64,000 bases of DNA from Variovorax sp. UMC13 (GCF_014170375.1 NZ_LZZW01000009.1:32829-96828); one strand, 5' to 3'; positions 48,573 to 61,131 are shown, counted from the stretch's first letter. The notes: a model not told the origin generated them from the sequence alone. Numbers and translations are program-made.

Positions 48573-50452
48573 CGCTCTGCTCCTGCGGCCAATGCCGCGA
48601 GGTTGACCGCGGCCTGCGCCGCGGCATCGGCTGCAGGCGATGCGCCCGCCTGGCCTGTCGAATCGGCCTCCGCCGGTTTGGGGACGGGCGCCACGGCCAC
48701 CAGCTTTCGCACGCCGAAGAGCTTGGGCACCATGTCGGCCGCCGAGCCCTGCTCGACGCCGCCGTTGCCGCTCACGTGGTAGACCTGCGAGGCCGCCGAC
48801 ACCATGCGCAGCGAATGGGTCACGACCACCACGGTGCGTGTCTTGGCCACCGCCTGCAGCGTGGCCAGCAGCGCCAGTTCGCTCTGGATGTCGAGGTCGT
48901 TGCTGGGCTCGTCGAGGATCAGCACCGACGGGTTGCGCAGGAAGCTCAGCGCCAGCGCGAGCTTGCGGCGCTCGCCCACCGACAGGCCGGTGCCGCCCTC
49001 GCCCACCACCGTGCGGTAGCCAGCCGGCTGGCGCGAGATGAATTCGTGCACGCCGGCCACGCGGCAGGCGGTGAGGATCTGCTCGTCGCTCTGGCCGGGC
49101 GCGGCACGGCGCAGGGTGTCCATCAGCTCGCCGCCGAACCAGTAGACCTCCTGCGGCAGGTAGCTGATCCACTGCGCGAGCTCGGCGCGCGCGAATTGCG
49201 AGACGTCGTATTCGCCAAGGCTGACGCTGCCGCGCGTGGGCTCGTAGAGGCCCGCGACCAGCTTCAGCAGCGTGGACTTGCCGGCGCCGTTCTTGCCGAC
49301 GATCACATGCAGGCCGCCGGCGCCCATCTCCAGGTCGAGGTGCTCGAGCACCGGCCGCGCGCCTTCGGCGAAGGCGAAGGACACGTCCTTGAGCACGATG
49401 CGGCCCGCGGGCTGCGGCAGCGCCACGCCTGAGGGCTCGCGCTCGACCGGCTCGGCCAGCACCGTCTCGAGGCGCTTGGCGGCTTCCGAGGCCGCGGCCA
49501 GCGAGCGCCAGCTCGAGGCCAGGCCGGCCACCGGCTGCAGCGCCTTGATGGCCAGCATGTTGGCCGCGATCAGGCCGCCCACGGTCATCATCTGCGACAT
49601 CACGGAGATCGCGCCGACGGTGATGACCACCACCGAGAACATGGTCAGCAGCACCGTGGTGCCGTCGCGCGCGGTCTCGATCTCGCCGTTCTTGCGAAAG
49701 CTCTCGGCCAGCCAGGCGTTGTAGGTCTCGCGCCAGAGCTGCACCGTGGGCGCGTCGTTGGCCTGCGTCTTGAGCGTCTCGCGGGCCTGGCAGATCTCGG
49801 AGGTCATGCGCTCCAGGCTGCGACCGCGCTGCACTTCCTCGACCCGGCCGGCGCGCACCTCGTCGGCCCACCACCAGGCGAGGAAGGACACGATGCCCAG
49901 GAAGGCGATCACCACCGGCAGCACCGGCAAGGCCACGATGCCGATCACGATCAATGCGAACACCGCCATCGGCAGGTCGAACGCCGACATCGCGAGGCCG
50001 CCGGTGACGGTGCCGCGCACCGCGCCCACGTCGCGGAAGTACTGGAACCAGGCCGAGGCGGGCCGGTGCTCGAGCGCACGCAGCGGCCGGTGCAGCATCG
50101 ATCCGAGCATCGCGCCCGACACATGGTGGTCGATCACCGCGCCGGCATCGCGCAGCAGGCGCGAGCGCTGATGGCGCAGCCAGAACTCGATGCACAGGAA
50201 GCACAGGATGCCGCAGACCAGCGCCCACAAGGTCGACATGCCGCCGCGGTAGATCACGCGGTCGTACACCTGCAGCAGGAAGATCGAGGGCAGCAGGCCG
50301 AACAGGCTGATCGGCAGCGACCACCAGGCGGCCGTGCGGATCAGCGGATAGGCCGCGCCGAAGGCCTCGTGCAGCGCGCCGGCATAACTGCTGCCGCCCG
50401 GCTCCGTTGGCGTGTCGGCCACGAGTTGTCTCGGCAATAGGAACTTAAGCAT
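48569..50452 (-). CDS. Type I secretion ABC transporter (permease/ATPase)
   Basis: A 627-aa inner-membrane exporter of the PrtD/LapB type, without an N-terminal C39-like peptidase domain of full length. The membrane domain (about 40-310) includes PSIFLLQVYDRVIYRGGMST, the family hallmark. The ATPase has Walker A GKNGAGKST (386-394) and Walker B SVLILDEPSNDLD. The signature loop is unusual, GLSVGERRKLALA instead of LSGGQ. An Ala/Pro-rich C-terminal tail of about 60 residues is extra. It should energise export of the repeat protein at 52829-56299. Confidence 0.9.
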   Translation of the reverse strand: MLKFLLPRQLVADTPTEPGGSSYAGALHEAFGAAYPLIRTAAWWSLPISLFGLLPSIFLLQVYDRVIYRGGMSTLWALVCGILCFLCIEFWLRHQRSRLLRDAGAVIDHHVSGAMLGSMLHRPLRALEHRPASAWFQYFRDVGAVRGTVTGGLAMSAFDLPMAVFALIVIGIVALPVLPVVIAFLGIVSFLAWWWADEVRAGRVEEVQRGRSLERMTSEICQARETLKTQANDAPTVQLWRETYNAWLAESFRKNGEIETARDGTTVLLTMFSVVVITVGAISVMSQMMTVGGLIAANMLAIKALQPVAGLASSWRSLAAASEAAKRLETVLAEPVEREPSGVALPQPAGRIVLKDVSFAFAEGARPVLEHLDLEMGAGGLHVIVGKNGAGKSTLLKLVAGLYEPTRGSVSLGEYDVSQFARAELAQWISYLPQEVYWFGGELMDTLRRAAPGQSDEQILTACRVAGVHEFISRQPAGYRTVVGEGGTGLSVGERRKLALALSFLRNPSVLILDEPSNDLDIQSELALLATLQAVAKTRTVVVVTHSLRMVSAASQVYHVSGNGGVEQGSAADMVPKLFGVRKLVAVAPVPKPAEADSTGQAGASPAADAAAQAAVNLAALAAGAER

Positions 50453-50497
50453 GTCGGAAAGCCTTTGAGGAACGCGCCCGTGCGCCCCCTCAAATTG

Positions 50498-52216
50498 TCA
50501 CTGGATTGTTACTCTTGACAAGTCTTGTTTCGACATCGGGACAACAGATTCGACGATCGGTGTCTGGAGCAGAAAGCGGTGGTAGGCGACGAAGCCCGAG
50601 AGGTAGTGCTCCACGTCGTCGATGCGCACGCGGAAGGCCTGGTGCCGGATGAAGAAGGAGCCGTTGATGGCCGCGGGCTTCTTGAAGTACATCGCCATCT
50701 CTGGCCAGAAGAAGCCGTTGAGCAGGTAGTGCGCGCGGTGCTCGAGCGCACGGTAGAACTTGGCGGTGTCGAAGTCGTCGAGCAGGTGGCGCATGGTCGG
50801 CATGGCACGCAGCCGGCGCAGCATCTGCTCGGCGGCCAGCATGAGTTCGAGCAGCGTCGGAAACGTGGTCTTGCGTTCCAGCACGAAGTCCAGGTGGTCG
50901 GCCACGTTGAGCAGGCCGAAACGGAAATACACCTCCAGCGGCCGCCAGCGCGTGAGTTCGTTCACGCAATAGCTCAGCCAGTGGTCGTGCGCGCGCCAGT
51001 GTTCGTTGGCGATGAAATAGCCGAAGGCCTTCTCCACCACCGCCAGCCACCGGCCGTCGCGCGTCAGCGCATAGAGCCGCAGCAGCCCGAAGGCGGCCTC
51101 GCCGTCGTAGTAGATGATGCGCGAGGCCTGCTTGAGCGAGAGATCGCCGGCGTTGAGCACATGGTTGAAGCGGCCGGTCTGCGGGTCCTGCAGCGAGGCG
51201 ATGCCCAGGGCCAGCTTCTCGAGCAGGGGCAGCCAGCGGTCGCTGTCCATGAGCTCGCAGTACTTGACCATCGCGAGCAGGCACACCGCATTGCCGCCCA
51301 GCTTGATCTCGTCGGCGGTGTCGATCAGGAACGCGACTTCCTGGCCGTCCGGCAGCGTGTACTGCCGCACCAGCTCCTTCGCCACATGTTCGATGGCGAT
51401 GTCGATCGCGTCCTTGAGCGCATCGTCGCGCGTGAGTTCCCAGGCCTCGAGCATGGCGTAGACCGAGCTCGCGTGACGCAGCGTGTTGTAGGTGGGAATG
51501 CGGCGATCGAAGCACGGAAAGTGGCCGTAGACGAAGGCGCCGTTGTCCCGCACCTGCTGCGCCAGGAAGGACGAGCCGCTGCGCACCAGCGCCAGCACGC
51601 GCTCGGAATCGAGCCGGTCGACGACCCGGCGGCCGGCGTTCAGGCCCGTGCCTTCGATGGCATGCGGCACGCCGTCGGGTTGGCAGAACACGCCGCGGGT
51701 CGACAGCAGGTAGACCTGGCCGGCGGGCGGCAGCTCGGGCATGGGGGCCGGGCCGAAGCGCGTGCGATGGTAGATGCCGAAGTTGCCGCGGTTGACCACC
51801 GCATGCTCGATGCCCGAGCCGCCATACAGCATGGCGTTGGCGTTGAGCTCCTGCTCGGTGAAGGCGCATTCGAAGTCTTCGTCGAAGGCGATGCCGTAGC
51901 GGAAATAGTTGCGCTTGGTCAGCGCCAGCTGATGGGTCAGCCGCTCCCAGCTCACGGCGCGCGCGCCTTCGACCCAGTCGACGCGCAGCCACAGCGCGCC
52001 GGGCTCCTGCGTATCGATCCACTGCTGGAGCAGCTCGACGCCGCTCTGCCATGCGGTCGTGAAGTCCGGGCCGCCGGCGTGCACGACATGCGCACGCTGC
52101 TGGCCATCGGTGGCCGAAAAGAAGAACACGTAGGCCGGGTACGGCGCCGGCAGCGGCGCACAGTGCGACAGCAGGTGGTCCCGGCAGGCGCGCAACCGTT
52201 CCCTGAAAGCGATCAT
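50498..52216 (-). CDS. Protein of unknown function, six-hairpin-like, inside the type I secretion operon
   Basis: I do not recognise a named family. It has 572 aa, no signal peptide and no membrane segment, so it is probably cytoplasmic. The N-terminal 190 residues form one domain (YVFFFSATDGQQRAHVVHAG, LTKRNYFRYGIAFDEDFECA). From about 200 on, paired helices recall alpha/alpha-toroid (six-hairpin glycosidase-like) folds: IPTYNTLRHASSVYAMLEAW, FLIDTADEIKLGGNAVCLLA, RIIYYDGEAAFGLLRLYALT. It lies between the OmpA-like gene and the ABC exporter on the same strand with gaps of 31 and 45 bp. A role in modifying the exported protein or a cell-surface glycan is a guess from context. Confidence 0.7.
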   Translation of the reverse strand: MIAFRERLRACRDHLLSHCAPLPAPYPAYVFFFSATDGQQRAHVVHAGGPDFTTAWQSGVELLQQWIDTQEPGALWLRVDWVEGARAVSWERLTHQLALTKRNYFRYGIAFDEDFECAFTEQELNANAMLYGGSGIEHAVVNRGNFGIYHRTRFGPAPMPELPPAGQVYLLSTRGVFCQPDGVPHAIEGTGLNAGRRVVDRLDSERVLALVRSGSSFLAQQVRDNGAFVYGHFPCFDRRIPTYNTLRHASSVYAMLEAWELTRDDALKDAIDIAIEHVAKELVRQYTLPDGQEVAFLIDTADEIKLGGNAVCLLAMVKYCELMDSDRWLPLLEKLALGIASLQDPQTGRFNHVLNAGDLSLKQASRIIYYDGEAAFGLLRLYALTRDGRWLAVVEKAFGYFIANEHWRAHDHWLSYCVNELTRWRPLEVYFRFGLLNVADHLDFVLERKTTFPTLLELMLAAEQMLRRLRAMPTMRHLLDDFDTAKFYRALEHRAHYLLNGFFWPEMAMYFKKPAAINGSFFIRHQAFRVRIDDVEHYLSGFVAYHRFLLQTPIVESVVPMSKQDLSRVTIQ

Positions 52217-52247
52217 TGCGTTCCGGTCTCCGTGAGGGGGTGCCGAC

Positions 52248-52754
52248 TCAGCGGTAGCTGAACTCGACGCGACGGTTGAGCTGGTAGCCCGCCTCGGTCT
52301 GTTCCAGGGAGGCCGGCTTTTCCGTGCCCCAGCTCACGGCTTCGATCTGCGACGTGTCCACGCCCAGCAGGCCCATGGCCTTCTTCACCGATTCCGAACG
52401 GCGCTGGCCCAGCGCCAGGTTGTATTCGCGGCCGCCGCGCACGTCGGTGTGGCCTTCGAGCACCACCGATTCGCCACGGCGCGCGCGCAGGTAGTTGGCA
52501 TGCGCCTCCACCACGCTGCGGTCGGCCGGCCGGATGGTCGACTTGTCGAAATCGAAGTAGACGATGCGTGCCACGCCGATCGGCCCGCGCTCGGCCTTCG
52601 GCGGTGCGGGATTGACGCGCACCCCCGCGACCGGACGCGAAGCCGGACGGTTGGCGTAGTAGTGGGTGGTCTGGTCGCTGCCGTCGCTCGGTGTCGCGCA
52701 ACCCGCGAGCACCGAGGCCGCGGCCACCAGGCTCAGGCTGAGAAATCGGTTCAT
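52248..52754 (-). CDS. OmpA/Pal-like peptidoglycan-binding lipoprotein
   Basis: A 168-aa lipoprotein. Signal peptide with lipobox VLAGC (Cys19), a 45-residue linker, then a full OmpA C-terminal domain ([54 protein letters not shown]). It should sit in the outer membrane and grip peptidoglycan. As the second gene of the secretion operon it may anchor the exit channel or the surface protein; this is inferred from position. It is not the housekeeping pal, as no tol genes are nearby. Confidence 0.9.
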   Translation of the reverse strand: MNRFLSLSLVAAASVLAGCATPSDGSDQTTHYYANRPASRPVAGVRVNPAPPKAERGPIGVARIVYFDFDKSTIRPADRSVVEAHANYLRARRGESVVLEGHTDVRGGREYNLALGQRRSESVKKAMGLLGVDTSQIEAVSWGTEKPASLEQTEAGYQLNRRVEFSYR

Positions 52755-52828
52755 GTGCTTTCCTTTCGGGAGGGCGCGGGCGGCACCGTGGTGCGCGCCC
52801 GCGTTCAGAGGGAGGGCGTGGCCGCCCC

Positions 52829-56299
<3,471 letters not shown>

Positions 56300-56332
56300 G
56301 GCACCCTCTTGAACAAAAAGATGCATCTCTTT

Positions 56333-56349
56333 CCGCAACTCGCGTGCCG
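56333..56349 (-). promoter_or_regulatory. Sigma-54 promoter of the surface-protein operon
   Basis: Minus strand CGGCACGCGAGTTGCGG: GG-N10-GC spacing, same -24 box as the flp promoter and TTGC at -12. An overlapping perfect TGGCACG lies 11 bp upstream but lacks a TTGC partner. The predicted transcript starts near 56323, about 25 nt before the ATG. Confidence 0.68.
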
Positions 56350-56452
56350 CCGGCGTGCCACCTCTTCTCTATTCGAGTCGAATTCAATCTAAGTCATTGA
56401 TTTCAAATGAATTGATTGAAATTCAATGGGTCGGCGGATGCCGTCCGGGACG

Positions 56453-56489
56453 TGTTACGAATGCGTTTTGAGTGGGGCGTTACGTAACA
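56453..56489 (-). promoter_or_regulatory. Putative upstream activator site of the surface-protein operon
   Basis: On the minus strand TGTTACG (56489-56483) faces CGTAACA (56459-56453). A perfect palindrome GTTACGTAAC covers 56479-56488. The element lies 105-140 bp upstream of the -24 box and shares order and sequence with the element at 31770-31817. Confidence 0.58.
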
Positions 56490-56638
56490 TCCGTAGGCTC
56501 GTTCCGCCACACATGACAAGTCCATGTCCGACTGGAAAAAGCGGATGTGTCGACAAATGAATTCTTTAGGTTTAATTTTTAAAAAGCATTGAAAGGCGCG
56601 GAAAGCCCCGCCGATTTCCAACGGATTTCGCGCCATGC

Positions 56639-56673
56639 AAAAAGCCGCCGAGCCCGAAGGCCGGCGGCTTTTT
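56639..56673 (-). terminator. Terminator after the Bug-receptor gene
   Basis: An 11-bp stem (AAAAAGCCGCC with GGCGGCTTTTT), symmetrical so it could work on both strands. On the minus strand it lies 27 bp past the stop at 56700. Confidence 0.88.
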
Positions 56674-56699
56674 CTTGTCTGCTCAAGCGCAGCGCGAGA

Positions 56700-57692
56700 T
56701 CAGTCCGCGTACACGCCCGCGGCCTTGATCACCGGCCCGAAGCGCGCGACTTCCGCCTGCACGAACTTCTTGTGCTCCGCCGGCTCCACGCGCTTGTCCG
56801 TCACCACCACCGCGCCCAGGCCCTCTTCCTTCTTGATGAAGTCCGGGTCCTTCAACGCCACCTTGACCGCGTCGTTGAGCTTCTTCAGCACCGCCGGCGG
56901 CGTGCCCTTGGGCGCGTACAGGCCGTGCCAGATCGTGACCTGGAAGTTCTTCATGCCCGATTCGTCCAGCGTCGGGATGTCCTTCAGCGCCGGCGTCGTC
57001 AGCCGCTTGAGCGTGGTCACCGCGTACGGCTTGACCTTCTTCGCCTCGATCTGGCTCGTGGTGTTGGTGGTCTGGTCGCACAGCAGGTCGATCTGGCCGC
57101 CCAGCAGGTCGGCGATGGCAGGCGCCGTGCCCTTGTACGGCACGGTGGTCATTTCAGCCTTCAGCTCGCTCTGGAACAACAGGCCGCACAGGTGCGAGGC
57201 CGAGCCGATGCCCGCGTTGCCCAGGTTCACCTTGCCCGGGTTCTTGCCGATCCACTCGCGCAGTTCCTTGAAGTTGTTGGCTTCGAGCTGCGGCTTGCCG
57301 ATCACGGTCATGGGCACGTCGTTGATCAGGCCCAGGTACTCGAAGTCGGTCTCGTAGTTGTAGGGCAGCTTGCGATACAGCACCGGGGTGGTGGCCATGC
57401 CCACGTGGGTGAGCAGCAGCGTGTAGCCGTCGGCCTTGGCGCGCGCGACCTTGGCGTTGCCGATGGTGCTGCCGGCGCCGGCGGCGTTGTCGATCACGAT
57501 GCTCACGCCGTCCAGCGGCTTGCGCATGGCTTCGGCCAGGTCGCGTGCCACGCGGTCGGTCGGGCCGCCGGCTGCGAAGGGCACCACGATCGTGATGACC
57601 TTGCCGTCGGGGTAGTTCTGAGCCTGGGCGCCCGCGGCCAGGGCCAGAGCCCCGAGGGCCAGGCACAGCTTGTTCTTCAGCGTCGATGTCAT
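56700..57692 (-). CDS. Bug-family tripartite tricarboxylate transporter receptor
   Basis: A 330-aa periplasmic binding protein of the Bug/TctC family. Signal peptide residues are 1-24 (ending AGAQA). Family motifs are TIVVPFAAGGPTDRVARDLA, IDNAAGAGSTIGNAKVARA, NAGIGSASHLCGLLFQ, TTVPYKGTAPAIADLLGGQI and PTLDESGMKNF. No TctA/TctB permease genes are in view, which is usual: Burkholderiales carry many orphan Bug receptors. Ligand unknown (carboxylates or amides in studied members). It lies 40 bp downstream of the hydrolase gene and is probably co-transcribed with it. Confidence 0.92.
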   Translation of the reverse strand: MTSTLKNKLCLALGALALAAGAQAQNYPDGKVITIVVPFAAGGPTDRVARDLAEAMRKPLDGVSIVIDNAAGAGSTIGNAKVARAKADGYTLLLTHVGMATTPVLYRKLPYNYETDFEYLGLINDVPMTVIGKPQLEANNFKELREWIGKNPGKVNLGNAGIGSASHLCGLLFQSELKAEMTTVPYKGTAPAIADLLGGQIDLLCDQTTNTTSQIEAKKVKPYAVTTLKRLTTPALKDIPTLDESGMKNFQVTIWHGLYAPKGTPPAVLKKLNDAVKVALKDPDFIKKEEGLGAVVVTDKRVEPAEHKKFVQAEVARFGPVIKAAGVYAD

Positions 57693-57732
57693 GGGAGTTC
57701 TTGGTCTTTCTGTCGTTGTAGGGTCGAAGCGT

Positions 57733-59172
57733 TCACTGTGGGCGGGTGCGCGCCGGCACCCGCGTTTCCAGCGCGGCGGGGGTGTAGGCGGGGTCGAAGC
57801 TGCAGCCGGTGCCGAAGCGCGCCTCGTTGGCCGGACAGGCGGCCGCGATGCCGGCGGGCGTGGGCTTGGTGCCCTGCTCCACCCAGGCCAGCAGGGCGTT
57901 CATCAGCGTCGGGTAGGTCGGGCCGCTGATGTAGCTGTGGGTGCCGTCGGTGGTGAAGGTCTGGACCAGCCGGTCGCCGCTGCCGCCCTGCTGCATCACC
58001 GACTTGAACTGCGCGTCGAGCTCGACGAAGGCCGTGGGGTCGCTGATCCACTTGACGGTGAGCACCGGCACCGGGATCTTGCCCGTGGGGTCGGTGTCGG
58101 CGGCGAAGCGGCCGTAGGCAGCCGGGTCGGCGCTGTAGCGCAGCACGCCGGCGTTGAGCGCGACATCGTCGTCCGAGCCGCTGTAGACCACGCCCGCGTT
58201 GCCGAAGGGGCTGGCGCCGCCGGTGCGCTTGCTGCTCACGTCCTGGTAGTGGAAGGTGCCCCAGTTGAGGTGCGACTGGATCGCGCTGGACGGGATCCTG
58301 ATCACCTTCTCGATGGTCGCGATGCGCGCCTTCTGTTCCGGCGTGCGATCGGCGGCCGCCTTGTTGAGCGCCAGGCATTCGTTGACCCGGGCCGACAGGT
58401 TCGACTGCGTCATGGTCACGCCCGCGGGCAGGCCCAGGTTCAGCGCGTAGGGCGTTTCGGTGGGACGCGGGTGGTTGTTGCACAGGTACTGGTAGACCAC
58501 GCGCAGGTCGGTGCGGAAGTCGTAGGAACGGGTGCCGCCGGCCAGCACGCCGCTGGTGAGCAGCACCGCGTCGTAGGGCTGTACGCCGACGGTCTCGGCG
58601 GTGAACATCTCGGCCGCCTTCGCGGCCACGCCCGCGCCCCACGACTGCCCGTGCAGGATGGTGCGCGTCGGCTTGCCCACGTGCTGGCGGAAGATGCCGC
58701 GCAGGCGTTCGGTGTCTTCCGCGGCGGCGCGCACTTCGACGCCGCCCTGGCGGAAGGTCGAGCCGGCCCAGGCGTAGCCGGCATCGACCATCACGGCCCA
58801 GCGCGTCAGGTCTTCGGTGGCCCGCTCGGCGGTCGGCGCGTCGAGGCTGGGGCCGCCATGGGCATGCAGCACCAGCTTGCCGTTCCAGACGGCGGGTTTG
58901 GCGATCAGGTAGTAGGCGCCCTTCGAGTCCACGCCGCCCAGGCAGCTGGCCGTCGAGGGCACGGCCGCCGGGCAGGCGACCGGGCTGGGCGCCGCTTCGG
59001 TCGATTCGGGCGGGGGGGCCGGCGGATCGACGGGCGCGGGGTCGACCGGCGCTGGCGACACCGGCGGCACCGGCGCAGCGCCGTTGTCGGAACTGCCGCC
59101 GCAAGCGGACAGCGCGATCACGGCCGCGACCACGGTGGCCGTCACCGCGGCCGAATGGCAAATAGCTTTCAA
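57733..59172 (-). CDS. Lipoprotein alpha/beta hydrolase
   Basis: A 479-aa putative esterase/peptidase-like hydrolase on the cell envelope. I chose a TTG start at 59172: AGGAGA lies about ten nt upstream, and the product then begins with a short lipoprotein signal ending VIALSAC (lipobox, Cys23). An ATG-less longer frame to 59253 has no such features. After a Pro/Ala linker, the hydrolase core shows the oxyanion motif LHAHGGPS and nucleophile elbow LHGQSWGAG (G-Q-S-W-G). A C-terminal Asp/His region (TFTTDGTHSYISGPTY) follows. Substrate unknown; pairing with a Bug receptor and LysR suggests uptake and cleavage of an ester or amide. Confidence 0.8.
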   Translation of the reverse strand: MKAICHSAAVTATVVAAVIALSACGGSSDNGAAPVPPVSPAPVDPAPVDPPAPPPESTEAAPSPVACPAAVPSTASCLGGVDSKGAYYLIAKPAVWNGKLVLHAHGGPSLDAPTAERATEDLTRWAVMVDAGYAWAGSTFRQGGVEVRAAAEDTERLRGIFRQHVGKPTRTILHGQSWGAGVAAKAAEMFTAETVGVQPYDAVLLTSGVLAGGTRSYDFRTDLRVVYQYLCNNHPRPTETPYALNLGLPAGVTMTQSNLSARVNECLALNKAAADRTPEQKARIATIEKVIRIPSSAIQSHLNWGTFHYQDVSSKRTGGASPFGNAGVVYSGSDDDVALNAGVLRYSADPAAYGRFAADTDPTGKIPVPVLTVKWISDPTAFVELDAQFKSVMQQGGSGDRLVQTFTTDGTHSYISGPTYPTLMNALLAWVEQGTKPTPAGIAAACPANEARFGTGCSFDPAYTPAALETRVPARTRPQ

Positions 59173-59258
59173 AGTCTCGTCTCCTGTAGGTATGCGGCGG
59201 ATTGTGGGAACAGGAAGACGATATGGCAAAGATGTCTGAAATATGACTACCATACCTA

Positions 59259-60185
59259 ATGCATATCGAAATCCGTCACCTTCGCTATTTCATGGCGGTT
59301 GCCGACGCGGGCCACATCACCCGTGCCGCCGAGGCGCTGGGCATGCAGCAGCCGCCGCTGTCGCAGCAGATCCGCGCGCTCGAGACGGAGCTCGGTGCCG
59401 ACCTGTTCAACCGGCATCCCAAGGGCGTCAAGCTCACCGAAGCGGGACGGCTGCTGCAGACCGAGGCCCGGCGCCTGCTGGCGGAATTCAGCGCCATGCA
59501 GACGCGCATGCTCGACTTCGTCGAAGGCCGGCGCGGGCGCATCGCGATCGGCTTCACCACCTCGGCCGCGGCCCACGCCTTCACGCCGGCCTCGATGCGC
59601 CTGTGTCGCAGCCGCCACCCCGAGCTGCAGATCGACGTGAGCGAGGACAACGCCGCGGAGATCACGGCCGCCGTGCTCGACGCCCGGCTGCACTGCGGCT
59701 TCGTGCGCGTGCCGGTGGCGCGCCCGGCCGGCCTGGCTTTCGAGGCGGTGCTGGAGGAGGAATCGGTGCTCGCCATCCCGATCGACCATCGGCTGGCGGC
59801 CGACCCGGCCACGCCGGTCACGCTCAAGGACCTGCGGGGCGAGCGGCTGATCCTGGTCCGGCGCCCCGGCGCGCCCGGCCTCTACGCCAACCTGCTCGCG
59901 GCCTGCGCGCGCGAGAACGTGGAGGTCGAGCTGGCGGTCGAGGTCGAACACATGATGACCAACCTCAACCTCGTGGCCGCGGGCGTGGGCCTGTCGATCG
60001 CGCCCGCATCGATGCGCGGCACGCACGCGCAGGCCGTGGTGTACCGGCCCTTCAAGGACGCGCGCAGCCTGCGCTCGCCGCTCACGCTGGTCTACCGCGC
60101 GGCGGACTGCAACGGCCCCACGGGCGCCTTCATCGCGCTGGTGCGCGAACTCGCCGCCCGCAAAGACCATGCGCTCTTCGACTAG
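59259..60185 (+). CDS. LysR-family transcriptional regulator
   Basis: A 308-aa regulator with the N-terminal winged helix-turn-helix (IRHLRYFMAVADAGHITRAA, QPPLSQQIRALETELG, LFNRHPKGVKLTEAG) and a type 2 periplasmic-like effector domain (IAIGFTTSAAAHAFTPASMR). It is BenM/CatM-like in length. It is divergent from the lipoprotein hydrolase gene, across 86 bp that must hold both promoters. It overlaps the second Bug receptor gene by 17 bp. Most likely it controls the hydrolase-Bug pair, the downstream receptor, or both. Confidence 0.95.
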   Translation: MHIEIRHLRYFMAVADAGHITRAAEALGMQQPPLSQQIRALETELGADLFNRHPKGVKLTEAGRLLQTEARRLLAEFSAMQTRMLDFVEGRRGRIAIGFTTSAAAHAFTPASMRLCRSRHPELQIDVSEDNAAEITAAVLDARLHCGFVRVPVARPAGLAFEAVLEEESVLAIPIDHRLAADPATPVTLKDLRGERLILVRRPGAPGLYANLLAACARENVEVELAVEVEHMMTNLNLVAAGVGLSIAPASMRGTHAQAVVYRPFKDARSLRSPLTLVYRAADCNGPTGAFIALVRELAARKDHALFD

Positions 60186-61131
60186 CCCGGGCCCGGTCTC
60201 CCGCCGCCGCCGTTCGCTGCTGCTGTGGCCGCTGGCGAGCCTGCCGCTGGGCGGCGCCGCCTTCGCCGCGCGCTGGCCGCAGCGCGCGATCCACATCACG
60301 GTGGCCTATCCGCCGGGCGGCGTCAGCGACCAGGTCGCACGCGCGCTGGCCGAGGTGCTGTCCGCCGACCTGGGCGTGCCGGTGGTGATCGAGAACAAGG
60401 CCGGCGCCAGCGGCACGCTGGCCCTCGACCTGCTGGTGCGGCGCCCCGCCGACGGCTACAGCCTGTGCTTCGTGGCCGCCACCGCCATCGCCTTGCGTGC
60501 CCAGGCCGCGCAAAGCCGCGGCGTGGCGTCGCGCGCGGCCGTGCCGGTGGCCGGCGTCATGCGCACGCCGATCCTGATCGTCGGCACGCGCAGCCTGGGC
60601 GTCGACGGCTTCGCGCGCATGGTCGACAGGGCGCGCCAGTCGCCGGGCAGCGTGCGCTGGGCCACCACCGGCGAAGGCACGACCGGCTACGCGGTGCTCG
60701 ACCGCGTGCGCCGCGCCAGCCGGACCGAGATCGTGCACATCCCCTACAAGGGCGGCGGCCAGCAGCTGCTGGATGCGCTGGCGGGCCACTTCGAGGTGCT
60801 GTCCACCAACGTGGCCAGCGCGCAGCTGGAAGACATCGCCGCGGGCCGGCTGGTCGCGCTGGCGGTGGGCGCACCGGCGCGCCTCAAGGTGCTGCCCGAC
60901 ACGCCCACCTTGGCCGAGCTCGGCTACGAGGACGCAAACCTCGACTCGCTGTTCGGCCTGTTCGCACCGCCCGAGCTGCCCGAGGCACTGGCCGAGCGGC
61001 TGAACCGCGCGGTGGCCACGGCGCTGGAAACCCCCGCGCTCCAGACCCGGCTGCGCAGCATGAGCAACCTGCCCTTCGAAGGCAGCGCGCAGGTCTTCGC
61101 GCAGCAGGTGGCGCGCGAGGCGCGGCGGTAG
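60169..61131 (+). CDS. Second Bug-family receptor
   Basis: A 320-aa periplasmic receptor. Basic N-terminus (SRRRRSLLLWPLASLPLGG) suggests a signal peptide, possibly Tat-like though without the second typical motif. Bug motifs are HITVAYPPGGVSDQVARALA, VIENKAGASGTLALDLLV, WATTGEGTTGYAVLD, VHIPYKGGGQQLLDALAGHF and PTLAELGYEDANLDSLFGLF. It starts 17 bp before the LysR stop, so the two genes are coupled. Not closely similar to the receptor at 56700. Confidence 0.9.
   Translation: MRSSTSPGPVSRRRRSLLLWPLASLPLGGAAFAARWPQRAIHITVAYPPGGVSDQVARALAEVLSADLGVPVVIENKAGASGTLALDLLVRRPADGYSLCFVAATAIALRAQAAQSRGVASRAAVPVAGVMRTPILIVGTRSLGVDGFARMVDRARQSPGSVRWATTGEGTTGYAVLDRVRRASRTEIVHIPYKGGGQQLLDALAGHFEVLSTNVASAQLEDIAAGRLVALAVGAPARLKVLPDTPTLAELGYEDANLDSLFGLFAPPELPEALAERLNRAVATALETPALQTRLRSMSNLPFEGSAQVFAQQVAREARR

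Larger units (their letters stand above)
56300..56699. other. Control region of the surface-protein/secretion operon (non-coding)
   Basis: A 400-bp gap with no gene. From right to left it holds the terminator of the Bug-receptor gene (56639-56673), an AT-rich stretch (about 56560-56590), an inverted-repeat activator-site candidate (56453-56489), a second AT-rich stretch (about 56390-56430) and a sigma-54-type promoter (56333-56349). Confidence 0.7.

Noticed and set aside
45700..50324. Very long minus-strand frames (975 and 1029 aa) joining TolC, HlyD and ABC genes
   Set aside because: Each is a real gene plus a chance-open upstream stretch; ATGA overlaps mark the true starts at 47238 and 48572.
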